64,000 nucleotides of DNA from NCBI GenBank assembly GCA_965243265.1, contig CBDEUL010000010.1, positions 186,001-250,000 on the forward strand. Reading direction: 5' to 3'. Position numbers and translations under genes: made by a program. Below are positions 1-8,138 of the stretch, one piece after another. This DNA comes from Flavicella sp965243265. Lineage in GTDB: Bacteria > Bacteroidota > Bacteroidia > Flavobacteriales > Flavobacteriaceae. The notes beneath the pieces are model-generated. The model was not told where the DNA came from, did not search any database, and saw nothing but the letters and a program-made list of their open reading frames with translations. Position 1 is the stretch's first letter. Each line of letters starts with the position of its first letter.

Positions 1-77
1 ATTTTGTAGAATACTGTTGAAAAATCCAATCCGTAATATAGATTGTTCAAGAGGAATCTTGTTGTTTTTTAGCTGTC

Positions 78-85
78 CAAAGATA
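78..85 (-). promoter_or_regulatory. -7 promoter element (TATCTTTG) facing left
   Basis: On the minus strand this reads TATCTTTG, an exact match to the Bacteroidota -7 consensus TAnnTTTG. It points out of the window to the left and may drive a gene whose start lies beyond base 1. No convincing -33 element was seen, so this is a weak call. Confidence 0.3.
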
Positions 86-113
86 CTAAAGAAAAACCAA
101 TATGGGAATAAAA

Positions 114-144
114 AACCTCACAGCTCTTACAAAGCTGTGAGGTT
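114..144 (-). terminator. Rho-independent terminator after the DUF805 gene
   Basis: A 12-bp perfect stem (AACCTCACAGCT pairing with AGCTGTGAGGTT) closes a 7-nt loop. On the minus strand the stem is followed by a T run, so it ends the DUF805 transcript. Confidence 0.8.
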
Positions 145-171
145 TAAAATTGAATGAAAAACAGGCTGTTG

Positions 172-552
172 TTAGTTCGCTTCTGTAAAACTATTTTTAG
201 GGTTTGTTCCATATTTATTTTCTCCAGGTTCACTGTCTGAAATTAAGAGAATCAGAATCCAAATACTTCCTATTATAGGGATAAGTGCAACAAAAAACAT
301 CCAACCACTTTTGCCTACATCGTGTAATCTTCTTGTTAGTACAGCCAAACTAGGGATAAGGAGGGCTAAAGAATATAGAGTGTAAAGGGGACCATAAGGT
401 GTGTCTGTAAAATTTAATCCCAGTAAATTATCTAGGAGCATTGTTATTATTGAAAATAAGGTATTGAATGCTACAAATATCCAGTATTCTTTTCTTCTTG
501 CTCTTCCGTTAAAGTTAGCGTATTGTTTTAAAACGTGTAAGTACCAATTCAT
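172..552 (-). CDS. DUF805 family inner-membrane protein
   Basis: This 126-residue protein carries the DUF805 (YhaH-type) pattern: an N-terminal NWYLHVLKQYANFNGRARRKEY segment, several hydrophobic helices, and the RRLHDVGKSGW motif in the middle (about residues 74-84), followed by two close membrane helices and a short polar tail. The family has three to four membrane segments and no established biochemical role. It is a single-gene unit on the minus strand, closed by a strong terminator at 114-144. The start ATG at 552 gives the usual family N-terminus. The family call is firm, the function is unknown. Confidence 0.85.
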   Translation of the reverse strand: MNWYLHVLKQYANFNGRARRKEYWIFVAFNTLFSIITMLLDNLLGLNFTDTPYGPLYTLYSLALLIPSLAVLTRRLHDVGKSGWMFFVALIPIIGSIWILILLISDSEPGENKYGTNPKNSFTEAN

Positions 553-748
553 AGTGTTTAAATAGATTTTTTAGCGAAGGTATATGAAAATTTAAAGAAA
601 AGAGATTTTAAACATTTTTTTTGGGTAGGAAAAGAATGTTTAAACATAGGTTAATAAAGGTGAGTATAATTAAGGAAGGGAGTTTAAAAGAAGTGTATAA
701 GCTAAAGATACTTTAAGTATGATTATAGGTATAAAGATTAGAAGAGAG

Positions 749-1663
749 TTAATTTACATGCTTTCTAAACTCATTAGGACTCATAGAGGTTCTTTTTTTA
801 AAGAATTTACTAAAATACTGAGGGTATTCAAAACCTAAGGAGTAAGCTATTTCACTGGCACTTTGTGTAGAGTTTAAAAGTTTTGTTTTTGCTTTGTTAA
901 TAATGTATTTGTGAATATGATCTTGGGTACTGTAACCCGTTTCTTTTTTTAACAAGTCGCTCAAGTATTTTGGAGACATGTTCATGGCTTCTCCACAATA
1001 CTGTACTGTTGGAATACCTATTTCTGATTGTTTGTTACTATCGTAGTAATCTTTTAATAACTGTTCAAACTTACTTGCTAAATCTTGATTTAGGTTGGTG
1101 CGAGTATAAAATTGACGATCATAAAAACGAACACAATAGTTCAATAATAATTCAATATTTGAGATAATTAAAGTTTGACTGTGTGCATCTATATTGTTGT
1201 TGTATTCGGTTTCTATTTTTTGTGCAATTTCTGTGATCGTTTTTCTTTCTTCGTCAGATAGGTGTAATGCTTCATGTACGTTGTAGGAGAAAAAGGAAAA
1301 TTGTTCTATTTTTTTTCCAAGTTCCGATTTTCGTATCAGGTCAGGGTGAAAAAGCAAACTCCAGCTTTTATCTTCTTTAAGAGGAGGCTCTTTTTTAAAT
1401 TCTAATGTTTGGTTTGGCGCTGTAAAAATCATGGAACCTTCCTGATAATCGTAAGAATTTCTTCCATATTTTAAAATGTTTACAGCACAGTTGTCTTTTA
1501 AGCTGATTTGAAACAGGTCTAAGGAGAATTTTATGGTTTCATTAGGAAGCTTGTCTGCAGTTTTAGAAGCTTGTAATATAGAAACTAAAGGGTGCTTCGG
1601 TTTTTCTATTCCTAGAAAAGAATGTACTTCTGCAATGCTGTTTATTTTTATAATTTCTTTCAT
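749..1663 (-). CDS. AraC family transcriptional regulator
   Basis: This 304-residue protein has an N-terminal cupin-like sensor region (roughly residues 20-180) and a C-terminal AraC DNA-binding domain with two helix-turn-helix units (about residues 205-304). The second HTH shows the classical signature ASEIAYSLGFEYPQYFSKFFKKRTSMSPNEFR. Such proteins normally switch on a neighbouring gene in response to a small ligand. It starts 6 bp after the stop of the metallo-hydrolase gene at 1670-2803, so the two are likely one transcript. The ligand cannot be read from the sequence. Confidence 0.9.
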   Translation of the reverse strand: MKEIIKINSIAEVHSFLGIEKPKHPLVSILQASKTADKLPNETIKFSLDLFQISLKDNCAVNILKYGRNSYDYQEGSMIFTAPNQTLEFKKEPPLKEDKSWSLLFHPDLIRKSELGKKIEQFSFFSYNVHEALHLSDEERKTITEIAQKIETEYNNNIDAHSQTLIISNIELLLNYCVRFYDRQFYTRTNLNQDLASKFEQLLKDYYDSNKQSEIGIPTVQYCGEAMNMSPKYLSDLLKKETGYSTQDHIHKYIINKAKTKLLNSTQSASEIAYSLGFEYPQYFSKFFKKRTSMSPNEFRKHVN

Positions 1664-1669
1664 AAGCAG

Positions 1670-2803
1670 TTAAAGATTTTTCCACCAGTTTTTGTAGGTG
1701 TTTTCTGTGTTTTTCACAAGTATTTCCTCACCAATTTGTGGAGTAATTACAGGTAAATTTAAGCTTTTTGCTTTTGCTTGTACACGATTTATAGGATCTG
1801 TCCATTCGTGTAATGCAAGTTTAAAACCAGCCCAATGAATAGGTAGTATCTTTTTTGCTTTTACATCAATACCTGCAAGAGCGGTTTCTTCGGGCATCAT
1901 GTGTATGTCGGACCACATTTGGTTGTATTGTCCGCATTCCATTAAGGCCAAATCAAAAGGACCGTATTTATTTCCTATTTCTTTAAAATGAGAAGCGTAG
2001 CCACTGTCTCCACTAAAATAAATATTATCCTGTGCAGATTGTAGTACCCAAGAACTCCATAAGGTACTTTGTCTGTTGTTGAGTTTTCTACCAGAAAAAT
2101 GTTGTGCAGGTGTACAGACAAAGGTGAGGTCTTCAAATTGAGTTTCTTGCCACCAATCTAGTTCTGTTATTTTTGAGGTGTTTACACCCCAAGCTTCTAA
2201 ATGTGTACCAACTCCTAGAGGAACAAAAAAGTGATTTGTTTTATTTTTTAATTCTAATATAGTTTCATAATCTAAATGATCGTAATGATCATGAGAAAAA
2301 AGAACAGCATCAATTTGAGGTAGTTTTTCAATGGCTAGAGGAAACTCTTTGTTAAACCTATTTCCACCTAATAAAGGGTGTGGGGCTGCAACTTTACTGA
2401 ACATAGGGTCTAATAAGATATTTTTCCCTTGCATTTGTAATAAAAAAGAAGAATGTCCAAACCAAATCATTCGTGTATTTCCACTGTAATTCGCGATACT
2501 TATAGAGTCTGTTTTTTTTACATCTAGATTTTTTTTAGGGCGTGCGTTGGGGACTTTAGTTGTAAAAAAAGTATAGGCCAATTTTAAAGTTTCAGAAAAA
2601 GTCAAATCTTTAGGTACCGCTTTGCTATTGTGAAATTTTCCGTTTCTATACTGTTTAGAGTTTTTATAAATAGTTTGTTGTTCTTTAGAGATAGAACCCC
2701 CAAAACTAGGATAGTAGTTCGTGAATAAAAAATAGAGAAGGGTAATACCAGCAAGTATTGTAAGGATTGAAATTAGCATTTTACGAAGTGTTTTTAAAAA
2801 CAT
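1670..2803 (-). CDS. Membrane-anchored metallo-beta-lactamase-fold hydrolase
   Basis: This is a 377-residue protein. An N-terminal hydrophobic helix (residues about 10-30) anchors it in the inner membrane with the catalytic domain outside. The MBL fold is clear: the strand and turn WFGHSSFLLQMQGKNILLDP, then the zinc ligand motif SHDHYDHLD (HxHxDH), and later SGDSGY and LPIHWAG. This pattern is that of the UlaG/NAPE-PLD-like branch, whose members cut phosphodiester or lactone bonds in lipids or sugars. The substrate is not predictable. It is the first gene of a likely two-gene unit with the AraC regulator. Confidence 0.85.
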   Translation of the reverse strand: MFLKTLRKMLISILTILAGITLLYFLFTNYYPSFGGSISKEQQTIYKNSKQYRNGKFHNSKAVPKDLTFSETLKLAYTFFTTKVPNARPKKNLDVKKTDSISIANYSGNTRMIWFGHSSFLLQMQGKNILLDPMFSKVAAPHPLLGGNRFNKEFPLAIEKLPQIDAVLFSHDHYDHLDYETILELKNKTNHFFVPLGVGTHLEAWGVNTSKITELDWWQETQFEDLTFVCTPAQHFSGRKLNNRQSTLWSSWVLQSAQDNIYFSGDSGYASHFKEIGNKYGPFDLALMECGQYNQMWSDIHMMPEETALAGIDVKAKKILPIHWAGFKLALHEWTDPINRVQAKAKSLNLPVITPQIGEEILVKNTENTYKNWWKNL

Positions 2804-3223
2804 ATAATTATTGGTTAATTCGCTAGGTGAGTTTATAAAACACTAAGTTTAAATTAGTGTAGTAGATAGATTGTAAAATTAAAAAGATAAAGGACTTGGA
2901 ACTGTACTCAAACTACTAATAAATGAATACTTTTTGCTGTTTGTATAGGGGTAAATGTTTTTTTTTTTTTTTGATAAAAAGTTTGAAAGAATCAGGAATT
3001 AAATATATATTTGAATCATTAACATATGTTAATAATTTGTTTTGTGCAGATTAAAAGATGTTAAAATAAACGGAAAGCGATAACAGAAGCTTTTTTGTGC
3101 CATTCTTAAGACAAGAAAATAGAAAAGTTTAATTTTCCTCCTTTTAAATAGGGAGGTACCCCTAAAATTGTCTGTTTGTGCTTTCCTGTTTATTAGGTGT
3201 TTTTATACCATATAATGGTAATT
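2804..3223. other. Intergenic region, left flank of the tail island
   Basis: No coding sequence was found in these 420 bases. The stretch holds the upstream region of the metallo-hydrolase gene, a run of 15 T bases near 2958-2972, and at 3131-3169 a nested hairpin (outer AATTTT/AAAATT, inner CCTCC/GGAGG). No tRNA, integrase or duplicated attachment sequence was recognised here, so the left edge of the tail island cannot be set more exactly than this interval. Confidence 0.5.
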
Positions 3224-3424
3224 TTAACTTCCTGTAAATATGTATCTTAAAGGAATCATAGGATAAGCGTCGCAAATTTTTCCTAGATTATGATAGTTCG
3301 GCATGTTTTGTCCAGATACAATTCTATAACACGTAGATAGTTCAATACCAGTTTCTTGATGCAATATTTTTGCAGTTATACCTAAATTTTTCAAGCAATA
3401 AATAAGCCTTTCTCTTTTTCTCAT
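3224..3424 (-). CDS. Small helix-turn-helix protein (phage-type)
   Basis: This 66-residue protein has a lambda-repressor-like HTH core: LHQETGIELSTCYRIVSGQNMPNYHNLGKICDAY fits the turn and recognition helix of XRE-type regulators, with a short tail ending IFTGS. It lacks any sensor domain. It lies on the minus strand just outside the S24 repressor gene and marks the left border of the tail island. It could be a Cro-like or accessory regulator. Real gene likely, exact role unknown. Confidence 0.6.
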   Translation of the reverse strand: MRKRERLIYCLKNLGITAKILHQETGIELSTCYRIVSGQNMPNYHNLGKICDAYPMIPLRYIFTGS

Positions 3425-3625
3425 TAGATCAGATTTGTTTAATTTAATTAGTATTAATTTCGTTTTTAAATTAAAAGTTGTGCCTTTTTTTAAGCATCAA
3501 GGGTAGGTTAATTATTATAAATACATCGAAAAACGTTTAAGATAAAGGTTTAGTATAAGTTTGACAAACAGATAGCTACTATTAAAGGGGGGGTATAAAC
3601 AACAGTGTAGAAATAGTTGTGAAAA

Positions 3626-3889
3626 ATGAAGAAGAAAGTTTTTAAAACGAAAGAAGGAATTCAGGTTTTAAGTAAAAATAAAATCAATAAAAAAGAATTG
3701 GAAAAGCTGGTAATGGAGGAGCTAGGGAAATGTAGTTATAGTTTTGAAGAGTCTCAAATAATTGGTAGAACCAGAATCAGAGATTCCAAAACAATAAAGG
3801 TTAAATATTATGAATATGAAGTAACGTTGTTATCGTCTTCGTTTTCGTTTCATGTCAACAATATTGTAGAGGGCAACAACATCTTTTAG
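3626..3889 (+). CDS. Hypothetical small basic protein
   Basis: This 87-residue lysine-rich reading frame starts at ATG 3626 and overlaps the 3' end of the convergent S24 repressor gene by about 60 bases. No family was recognised. The N-terminal 40 residues are charged (KKKVFKTKEGIQVLSKNKINKKELEKL), the rest has beta-strand character. The convergent overlap reduces the likelihood that the full length is real, but the codon composition resembles the neighbours and the gap between 3425 and 3829 would otherwise be empty. Confidence 0.4.
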   Translation: MKKKVFKTKEGIQVLSKNKINKKELEKLVMEELGKCSYSFEESQIIGRTRIRDSKTIKVKYYEYEVTLLSSSFSFHVNNIVEGNNIF

Positions 3890-4531
3890 GTTGATATCAA
3901 AATCATCATAATAGTCGTTTAAAGAGTGGCAGGTAATGATTCCTGTATTTGTGTTGTGAGCTGTAATTCTTTTAACAACAATACCTTTGTCTTTGTGTAC
4001 AATTACAAAATCCCATTTGTTAATATGTAATTTATGTTGCCAATGGTGTTGTTGAATTTCTCTACATAAAATACGGTCTCCCTCTAATAGGGAGTCTGTA
4101 TCATTATTATCCATACTATCACCTTTTACCTCAAAGCATAAGTAATTTCCTTTGTATTCCCTGTCAACTTCCCAAAATTCATAAGGTAGTTCGTCCATAT
4201 AAGTTTCGTCTCCATACCCATTTAAAAAACCCGCTTGCGCATATACAGGAACCCTGTGTACTTTTTTGTAACCTATAGGAATTAATTCAACTTCGTTATT
4301 AGCTTGGTGTTGTTGAGGTTTTTCTTGAGAACCTTCACCTGTTAGGAGCCAAGCTTCATTGATGTTAAAAAAACTGCAAATTACTTCCATGTTACTTTCG
4401 TTTGGTTTGGAGTTATTGTTTAGAATTCTACTGATTGTAGACTGACTGATTCCTGTTTTTTTAGAAAAACTATATGGAGTAAGACCTTTTTGGTTTAAGA
4501 GATTTCGAAGTCTGATGCCTATTTCTTTCAT
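3830..4531 (-). CDS. LexA/CI-like repressor: XRE helix-turn-helix plus S24 peptidase
   Basis: This 233-residue protein combines an XRE HTH (residues 5-65, core KKTGISQSTISRILNN) with a C-terminal S24 autopeptidase domain. The expected cleavage bond is Ala100-Gly101 in VYAQAGF. The catalytic Ser139 sits in GDSM and Lys187 in VVKRI. In the family, RecA filaments on damaged DNA trigger self-cleavage and loss of repression. The gene faces the early genes of the tail island across a 115-bp gap that holds a perfect palindrome (4594-4612) overlapping the rightward promoter. It is therefore very likely the master repressor of the island, making it inducible by DNA damage. Confidence 0.9.
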   Translation of the reverse strand: MKEIGIRLRNLLNQKGLTPYSFSKKTGISQSTISRILNNNSKPNESNMEVICSFFNINEAWLLTGEGSQEKPQQHQANNEVELIPIGYKKVHRVPVYAQAGFLNGYGDETYMDELPYEFWEVDREYKGNYLCFEVKGDSMDNNDTDSLLEGDRILCREIQQHHWQHKLHINKWDFVIVHKDKGIVVKRITAHNTNTGIITCHSLNDYYDDFDINLKDVVALYNIVDMKRKRRR

Positions 4532-4586
4532 AATGAGTTGTTTATGGGTTTGTGGTAAAAAGAAAGTATTTTAAGTGTCTTTTTAC

Positions 4587-4617
4587 TTGTGTAATACTTT
4601 CAGTGAAAGTATATTTG
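4587..4617 (+). promoter_or_regulatory. Rightward early promoter of the tail island
   Basis: A TTG at 4587-4589 is followed after 20 bases by TATATTTG at 4610-4617, an exact TAnnTTTG -7 element. The first likely start codon is ATG 4647. The operator palindrome covers the spacer and first bases of the -7 element, so a bound repressor would block RNA polymerase. Confidence 0.7.
4594..4612. promoter_or_regulatory. Operator: perfect 19-bp inverted repeat for the S24 repressor
   Basis: ATACTTTCA-G-TGAAAGTAT is a perfect 9-bp inverted repeat with a single central base. It sits in the spacer of the rightward promoter and overlaps its -7 element. Half-site copies (GAAAGTAT) recur at 4562-4569 and 4655-4661 region. 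Position between repressor and first early gene makes it the obvious operator; binding itself is inferred. Confidence 0.75.
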
Positions 4618-4646
4618 TAACATATTACAACAAATATAGACAAAAT

Positions 4647-4967
4647 ATGAAATTAGAAAGTATCAAAAGTATTTTAAGCGACAATTTAGAGGTTATAAAG
4701 ACTAAAAAATTAAGAATTAACGAGAAAGATTTTCTCTGTTTGAAAAGTTTTGAGTTGGCAATTTTAGAGTTGGAAAAAGAAGATAGAATTTGGTCTTTAG
4801 AGCTGTGTGTAGGAAACCATCGATTAAACTTTAATACAGAATCATCCATCAATCATATTATGAAAAGAAATTTTGATACAGTGAAAGTATATGCTTCCAT
4901 AAAAAGACCGTATATATCATTACGACCAACGGAAAAAGCTATTAAAGAATTTGGAACCAATGTATAA
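4647..4967 (+). CDS. Hypothetical early protein of the tail island
   Basis: The reading frame is open from 4575, but the promoter -7 element at 4610-4617 makes ATG 4647 the sensible start, giving 106 residues (MKLESIKSILSDN...). The protein looks small, soluble and mixed alpha/beta, with no recognised domain. It is the first gene of a tightly coupled early run; its stop codon overlaps the start of a 29-residue membrane microprotein at 4960. It could be an anti-repressor or other early regulator by position only. Confidence 0.6.
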   Translation: MKLESIKSILSDNLEVIKTKKLRINEKDFLCLKSFELAILELEKEDRIWSLELCVGNHRLNFNTESSINHIMKRNFDTVKVYASIKRPYISLRPTEKAIKEFGTNV

Positions 4968-5049
4968 CAATCAAGAAATAATAATTGTGTATGTATTGGG
5001 GCTTACAATATTAACATTATTAATCATACTAAAAAACGAAACAAAATGA
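4960..5049 (+). CDS. 29-residue single-pass membrane microprotein
   Basis: ATG 4960 overlaps the stop of the previous gene, and its TGA stop (5047-5049) overlaps the next start in an ATGA arrangement, so translation looks coupled on both sides. The peptide is MYNNQEIIIVYVLGLTILTL followed by LIILKNETK: a short polar N-terminus, one hydrophobic helix of about 18 residues and a basic tail. It resembles small phage membrane peptides, but no family is claimed. It is too short for usual gene calling. Confidence 0.55.
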   Translation: MYNNQEIIIVYVLGLTILTLLIILKNETK

Positions 5050-5279
5050 TACAAGGAACTACTACATTATCATACGCAATTTCATTAGAAATTATAACAA
5101 ACGAAGAAGGAAGAAAAATTCATATTCTAAATTACAAATTACATGTAGCAGGAGAGTGGTTATGCGTAGATAGCGTTGTAACTATTGAAAAAAATGAAGA
5201 CAAGGCAATAGAAAAACTATATAGCAAAGCCGTTAAAAGGTGGCACATAACTAAGGGAAGTCTTAAAGAAGTAGCATAA
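5046..5279 (+). CDS. Hypothetical early protein
   Basis: This 77-residue protein starts in an ATGA overlap with the membrane microprotein and ends in a TAATG overlap with the next gene, which fits a coupled early operon. The sequence suggests a small beta-rich fold with a C-terminal helix (NEDKAIEKLYSKAVKRWHITKG). No domain was recognised. Confidence 0.6.
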   Translation: MIQGTTTLSYAISLEIITNEEGRKIHILNYKLHVAGEWLCVDSVVTIEKNEDKAIEKLYSKAVKRWHITKGSLKEVA

Positions 5280-5560
5280 TGGAATTATTTCAGAAAGAGA
5301 AATTTGGCAAAACAATATCACAAGAGCTCTCTAATTACTTAAGGCAGTATACAGGAGTACAAGAAAGAACCTATGTAAGTTCATTAACAGGAGTAGGAAC
5401 ATCTACTATAAGAGATGTTGTTTTTAAGAGCAATACCCTTACAGAAACAAATGTGAGGGCTTTAAAAGAACTTTCAAAATTAGCGGTTCAAAATAGTTTA
5501 AAAAAAATACCAAGCTCTGTAAAAGTTCAGAAAAAAATTATCTCAGAATTAGAACTTTAA
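5279..5560 (+). CDS. Hypothetical early protein, possible DNA-binding
   Basis: This 93-residue basic protein begins in a TAATG overlap with the preceding gene. The region ERTYVSSLTGVGTSTIRDVVFKSNTLTETNVRALKELSKLA resembles a helix-turn-helix arrangement (LTGVGTSTIRDVV as turn and recognition helix). A role as an early regulator is possible but only inferred. After its stop a 10-codon frame (5576-5608) overlaps the next gene start and may help couple translation. Confidence 0.55.
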   Translation: MELFQKEKFGKTISQELSNYLRQYTGVQERTYVSSLTGVGTSTIRDVVFKSNTLTETNVRALKELSKLAVQNSLKKIPSSVKVQKKIISELEL

Positions 5561-5604
5561 AGTAGAGATAGTAAAATGAAAGTAGACGAAATTAAAAAAA
5601 TGAT

Positions 5605-6342
5605 ATGAGTAAAAAAGGATTTATAAAAATTCAAAGGAAACTATTTGATAATTTTTTGTGGAATGAAAAAAGAGTCTTTAGCAAAGCAGAAGCTTGGATA
5701 GATTTGATACAATCCGCAAGGTTTGAAGAAAGACAAGAGATTATACAAAATAAAGTTATAGAAATTCATAAAGGAGAGTTGCCTGTAAGCAGAAGATATC
5801 TTGAAAAAAGATGGAATTGGGGTGGAACAAAAGTGAGTAATTTTATAAAAACCTTAGAAGAACTAGGTATGGTGAGCCAACGAAAAACCAAGGGACAAAC
5901 CGTAATAAACCTATGCAATTACGGAGTTTTTCAAGAAGTTAAAACCAGTGAGTTTGAAAAAAGAATACCATTAGAAAGCCAAGAAGAAGCCATAAGCAAA
6001 CCAAATATAAAGAACAGAAGAACTAAAGAACTAAAAGAAAGAAAAGAAGAATTTAGAGAAAAAGTATTTTCTCACACTCAAATAGATTTAAAAATTTTAG
6101 AAAGCTTTTTTGAGTACTGGTCAGAACATGGAGCATTGGACAAAAAAATGAAATTCGAAAAATTAAAAACGTTTGCCATTAAAAACCGTCTAAATACCTG
6201 GCTTAAAAACGAAAAAAAGTGGAATAATTATAAAGAACCTATCGAAAAAAATGATCAAAACAGCCAAAAAATTAACAGACAAACCACAAGAGCAATTGCA
6301 AACAATGCCCAAGGTTGGGGATGTGCAAGGAGAGTTGGTTAA
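5605..6342 (+). CDS. Phage replication-initiator-like / DnaD-type winged-helix protein
   Basis: This 245-residue protein has an N-terminal winged-helix region typical of phage replisome organisers: SKAEAWIDLIQSARF, then GELPVSRRYLEKRWNWGGTKVSNFIKTLEELGMV, where the second part forms helix, recognition helix and wing. The C-terminal part (from about residue 150) contains a helical FFEYWSEHG...FAIKNRLNTWLKN segment as in DnaD-like proteins. In phages these proteins load the replication machinery or recruit a helicase. No helicase, transposase or integrase follows, so it may be a leftover of an ancestral phage or may have become a regulator. Confidence 0.6.
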   Translation: MSKKGFIKIQRKLFDNFLWNEKRVFSKAEAWIDLIQSARFEERQEIIQNKVIEIHKGELPVSRRYLEKRWNWGGTKVSNFIKTLEELGMVSQRKTKGQTVINLCNYGVFQEVKTSEFEKRIPLESQEEAISKPNIKNRRTKELKERKEEFREKVFSHTQIDLKILESFFEYWSEHGALDKKMKFEKLKTFAIKNRLNTWLKNEKKWNNYKEPIEKNDQNSQKINRQTTRAIANNAQGWGCARRVG

Positions 6343-7225
6343 CTACAGTCAAGAGGTTTTAGAAAAGATGTATGCTGTAGAAGATATATGTAAAACCACT
6401 CCCATTCAGTTTTTAAAATTAAAAAAACAAGCCATCAGTGAGTTAAAAAAAGACGATTGTTTTTTCAATACTCTAGGGGTTTTAATAACCAAAATAGCAA
6501 ACCTGTCAGGCTTAAAATCTGAAATAGCACAAATCAATAAAGAAGATATTGTAGACCTTATTTTAGATTATAACAAGCACCTGTCTTTAGAAGAAATATA
6601 TTTTGCTTTTAAATTAGAGAGGTACAATCAGTATTCAGAAAAATCAAATCATTACGAGTTGTTTGGAGCAGAATATGTTTCAGAAGTATTAAAGAAATTT
6701 AAATACTGGAAAATTAAAAATATAAAAGAGCACAAACCTGTTTTTAAAAGCTTGTCTAAAAAGCTAAAACCTACAGCTGAACAAAATCAAAAAGCTTATG
6801 AAAATGCCATTTTAGAATGTCTTTTAGAAGTAAGTAGTACAGGGCAGTTACCTGAAGGAAAACTCTATTTGTATTATGAGCTTCACAAAAGAAAAGAGCT
6901 ACCATTACATACGATAGTATTTAAAGAAAGAGTTAAAAAAGCAGTTTTAAAAAAGTATTGGAAAAAGAAAAGTACTACAGAAGATATTTTAAAGAAGCTT
7001 AAAAGAAAAGCATTGATAAAATATAATACAGAAAAAGGAAAAACAGAAGAAGAGATTGTAAGACTGTTGAAAATCAAAAAGTTGTATGATATACAAAAAG
7101 ATAATTTTGGTGTTAAAAAGTCTGTAAAAAAAATAACTCAGAATGAAAGAGGGTTAAAAGCAAAATGCAGAGAATACATTCTGTTAGAGTATTTTCATAA
7201 AAAACTAGCCAAGACAATTCTTTAA
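6251..7225 (+). CDS. Hypothetical protein of the early region
   Basis: This frame of 324 residues overlaps the preceding gene by 92 bases if ATG 6251 is used. ATG 6305 or ATG 6368 are alternative starts; 6368 lies behind the previous stop. The protein is lysine-rich and helical, with a C-terminal stretch of repeated basic helices (about residues 215-300). No domain was recognised. By position after a replication-initiator-like gene it may be a replication partner remnant, but this is only context. Confidence 0.6.
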   Translation: MIKTAKKLTDKPQEQLQTMPKVGDVQGELVNYSQEVLEKMYAVEDICKTTPIQFLKLKKQAISELKKDDCFFNTLGVLITKIANLSGLKSEIAQINKEDIVDLILDYNKHLSLEEIYFAFKLERYNQYSEKSNHYELFGAEYVSEVLKKFKYWKIKNIKEHKPVFKSLSKKLKPTAEQNQKAYENAILECLLEVSSTGQLPEGKLYLYYELHKRKELPLHTIVFKERVKKAVLKKYWKKKSTTEDILKKLKRKALIKYNTEKGKTEEEIVRLLKIKKLYDIQKDNFGVKKSVKKITQNERGLKAKCREYILLEYFHKKLAKTIL

Positions 7226-7277
7226 TGGCTTTTTAAAGAGTATTTAAAACAACAAGCCTAAAAAATATCAGTAAATT

Positions 7278-7550
7278 ATGAGCAAAACATTAAAACAAAA
7301 ACAAGGAATACAACGCAATAAACTTTTTAGATACAAGTTGATAGCAGACTACTATAAAGAAAAATACCAAGAAGTAAGAGGGTATATAACCATGACAGAA
7401 ATGCACAGAGATTTTATATACCCTAAATTTGGAATTAGTAAACAAACGCTTTATACCATACTAAATACACCGATAGAACGAGATATGAAGCGTTTGGAAG
7501 AAGCCGAAAAAGCACAGTTATCGATGTTTCCTAAGCGTCCGTTAAAATAA
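7278..7550 (+). CDS. Hypothetical helix-turn-helix-like small protein
   Basis: This 90-residue basic protein includes EMHRDFIYPKFGISKQTLYTILNTPIERDM, which reads as a helix-turn-helix with recognition helix KQTLYTILN, as in small phage DNA-binding proteins. It is the last rightward early gene and overlaps the 3' end of the convergent gene at 7531-7971 by 20 bases. It might act on the late promoter region, but nothing in the sequence proves it. Confidence 0.55.
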   Translation: MSKTLKQKQGIQRNKLFRYKLIADYYKEKYQEVRGYITMTEMHRDFIYPKFGISKQTLYTILNTPIERDMKRLEEAEKAQLSMFPKRPLK

Positions 7551-7971
7551 CAGAATAAGAAATCTCATATGCTTGTACACTGTCTTCACGCTTTAATCGA
7601 TTTAAACTTGTTCTTATAAGTCTTCCAGAGCTATTGGTAATAGAAAGTCCTTGTAGCTTTTCATGAATAAGCTCAAGAATATGAAGGCTCAATTCGGTTT
7701 GCTCTATAGGAGTATCATTAGCCGCTGTGTCTATTAAGTTGGCTAAAGAAATTACTACAATCACCTCAGAGCTTTGTCGGTTCTGAGGTGTTTTATCTTT
7801 ATTTTTAGCCAGGTTACTGTAAGAGGCACTCTCAACAGCAATGAAACAACAAGGCCATGCAGTAGGAAAATTAGGATGACCTGTGTTTAACTGCCCGTAA
7901 TTAGCATCAAGATAGCCTATTTCAGAAATGGTATTTAATTGATCATAAATGTTTGAAATAATATTTGTCAT
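7531..7971 (-). CDS. Mu gp37-like tail terminator-type protein (tentative)
   Basis: The frame stays open to 8178, but ATG 7971 starts the conserved-looking part: MTNIISNIYDQLNTISEIGYLDANYGQL. The 146-residue protein resembles small tail-completion proteins, with a short helical N-terminus followed by a beta-rich domain with PTAWPCCFIAVESASY and a C-terminal strand VQAYEISYSVILTDA. In Mu-type tails a gp37-like protein follows the gp36-like one, exactly the relation seen here with the DUF1320-like gene just upstream on the same strand. Both run opposite to the main tail operon, which is unusual. The family call rests mostly on order. Confidence 0.5.
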   Translation of the reverse strand: MTNIISNIYDQLNTISEIGYLDANYGQLNTGHPNFPTAWPCCFIAVESASYSNLAKNKDKTPQNRQSSEVIVVISLANLIDTAANDTPIEQTELSLHILELIHEKLQGLSITNSSGRLIRTSLNRLKREDSVQAYEISYSVILTDA

Positions 7972-8138
7972 AATTTTAAAAATTGAAAACAACCTATAAA
8001 AAGGTTGTACTAAAGTTATTTTGTGTTTTAATAAATAAGTTTTACAGACTAATCCGTTGTGTGTTCGAGTCAAAACACATTTAAAATGTCTGTTCTTGAT
8101 AGAAAATATTCTAAAAGGTATAGAGAGTATAAGTACTT

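Noticed and set aside
2950..2975. Run of 15 T bases as a possible phase-variable promoter.
   Set aside because: It lies in an intergenic area without a promoter element at the right distance; no evidence for switching can be drawn from one sequence.
2804..3223. Possible left attachment site of the island.
   Set aside because: No integrase, tRNA gene or duplicated sequence shared with the right flank (22704-22865) was found.
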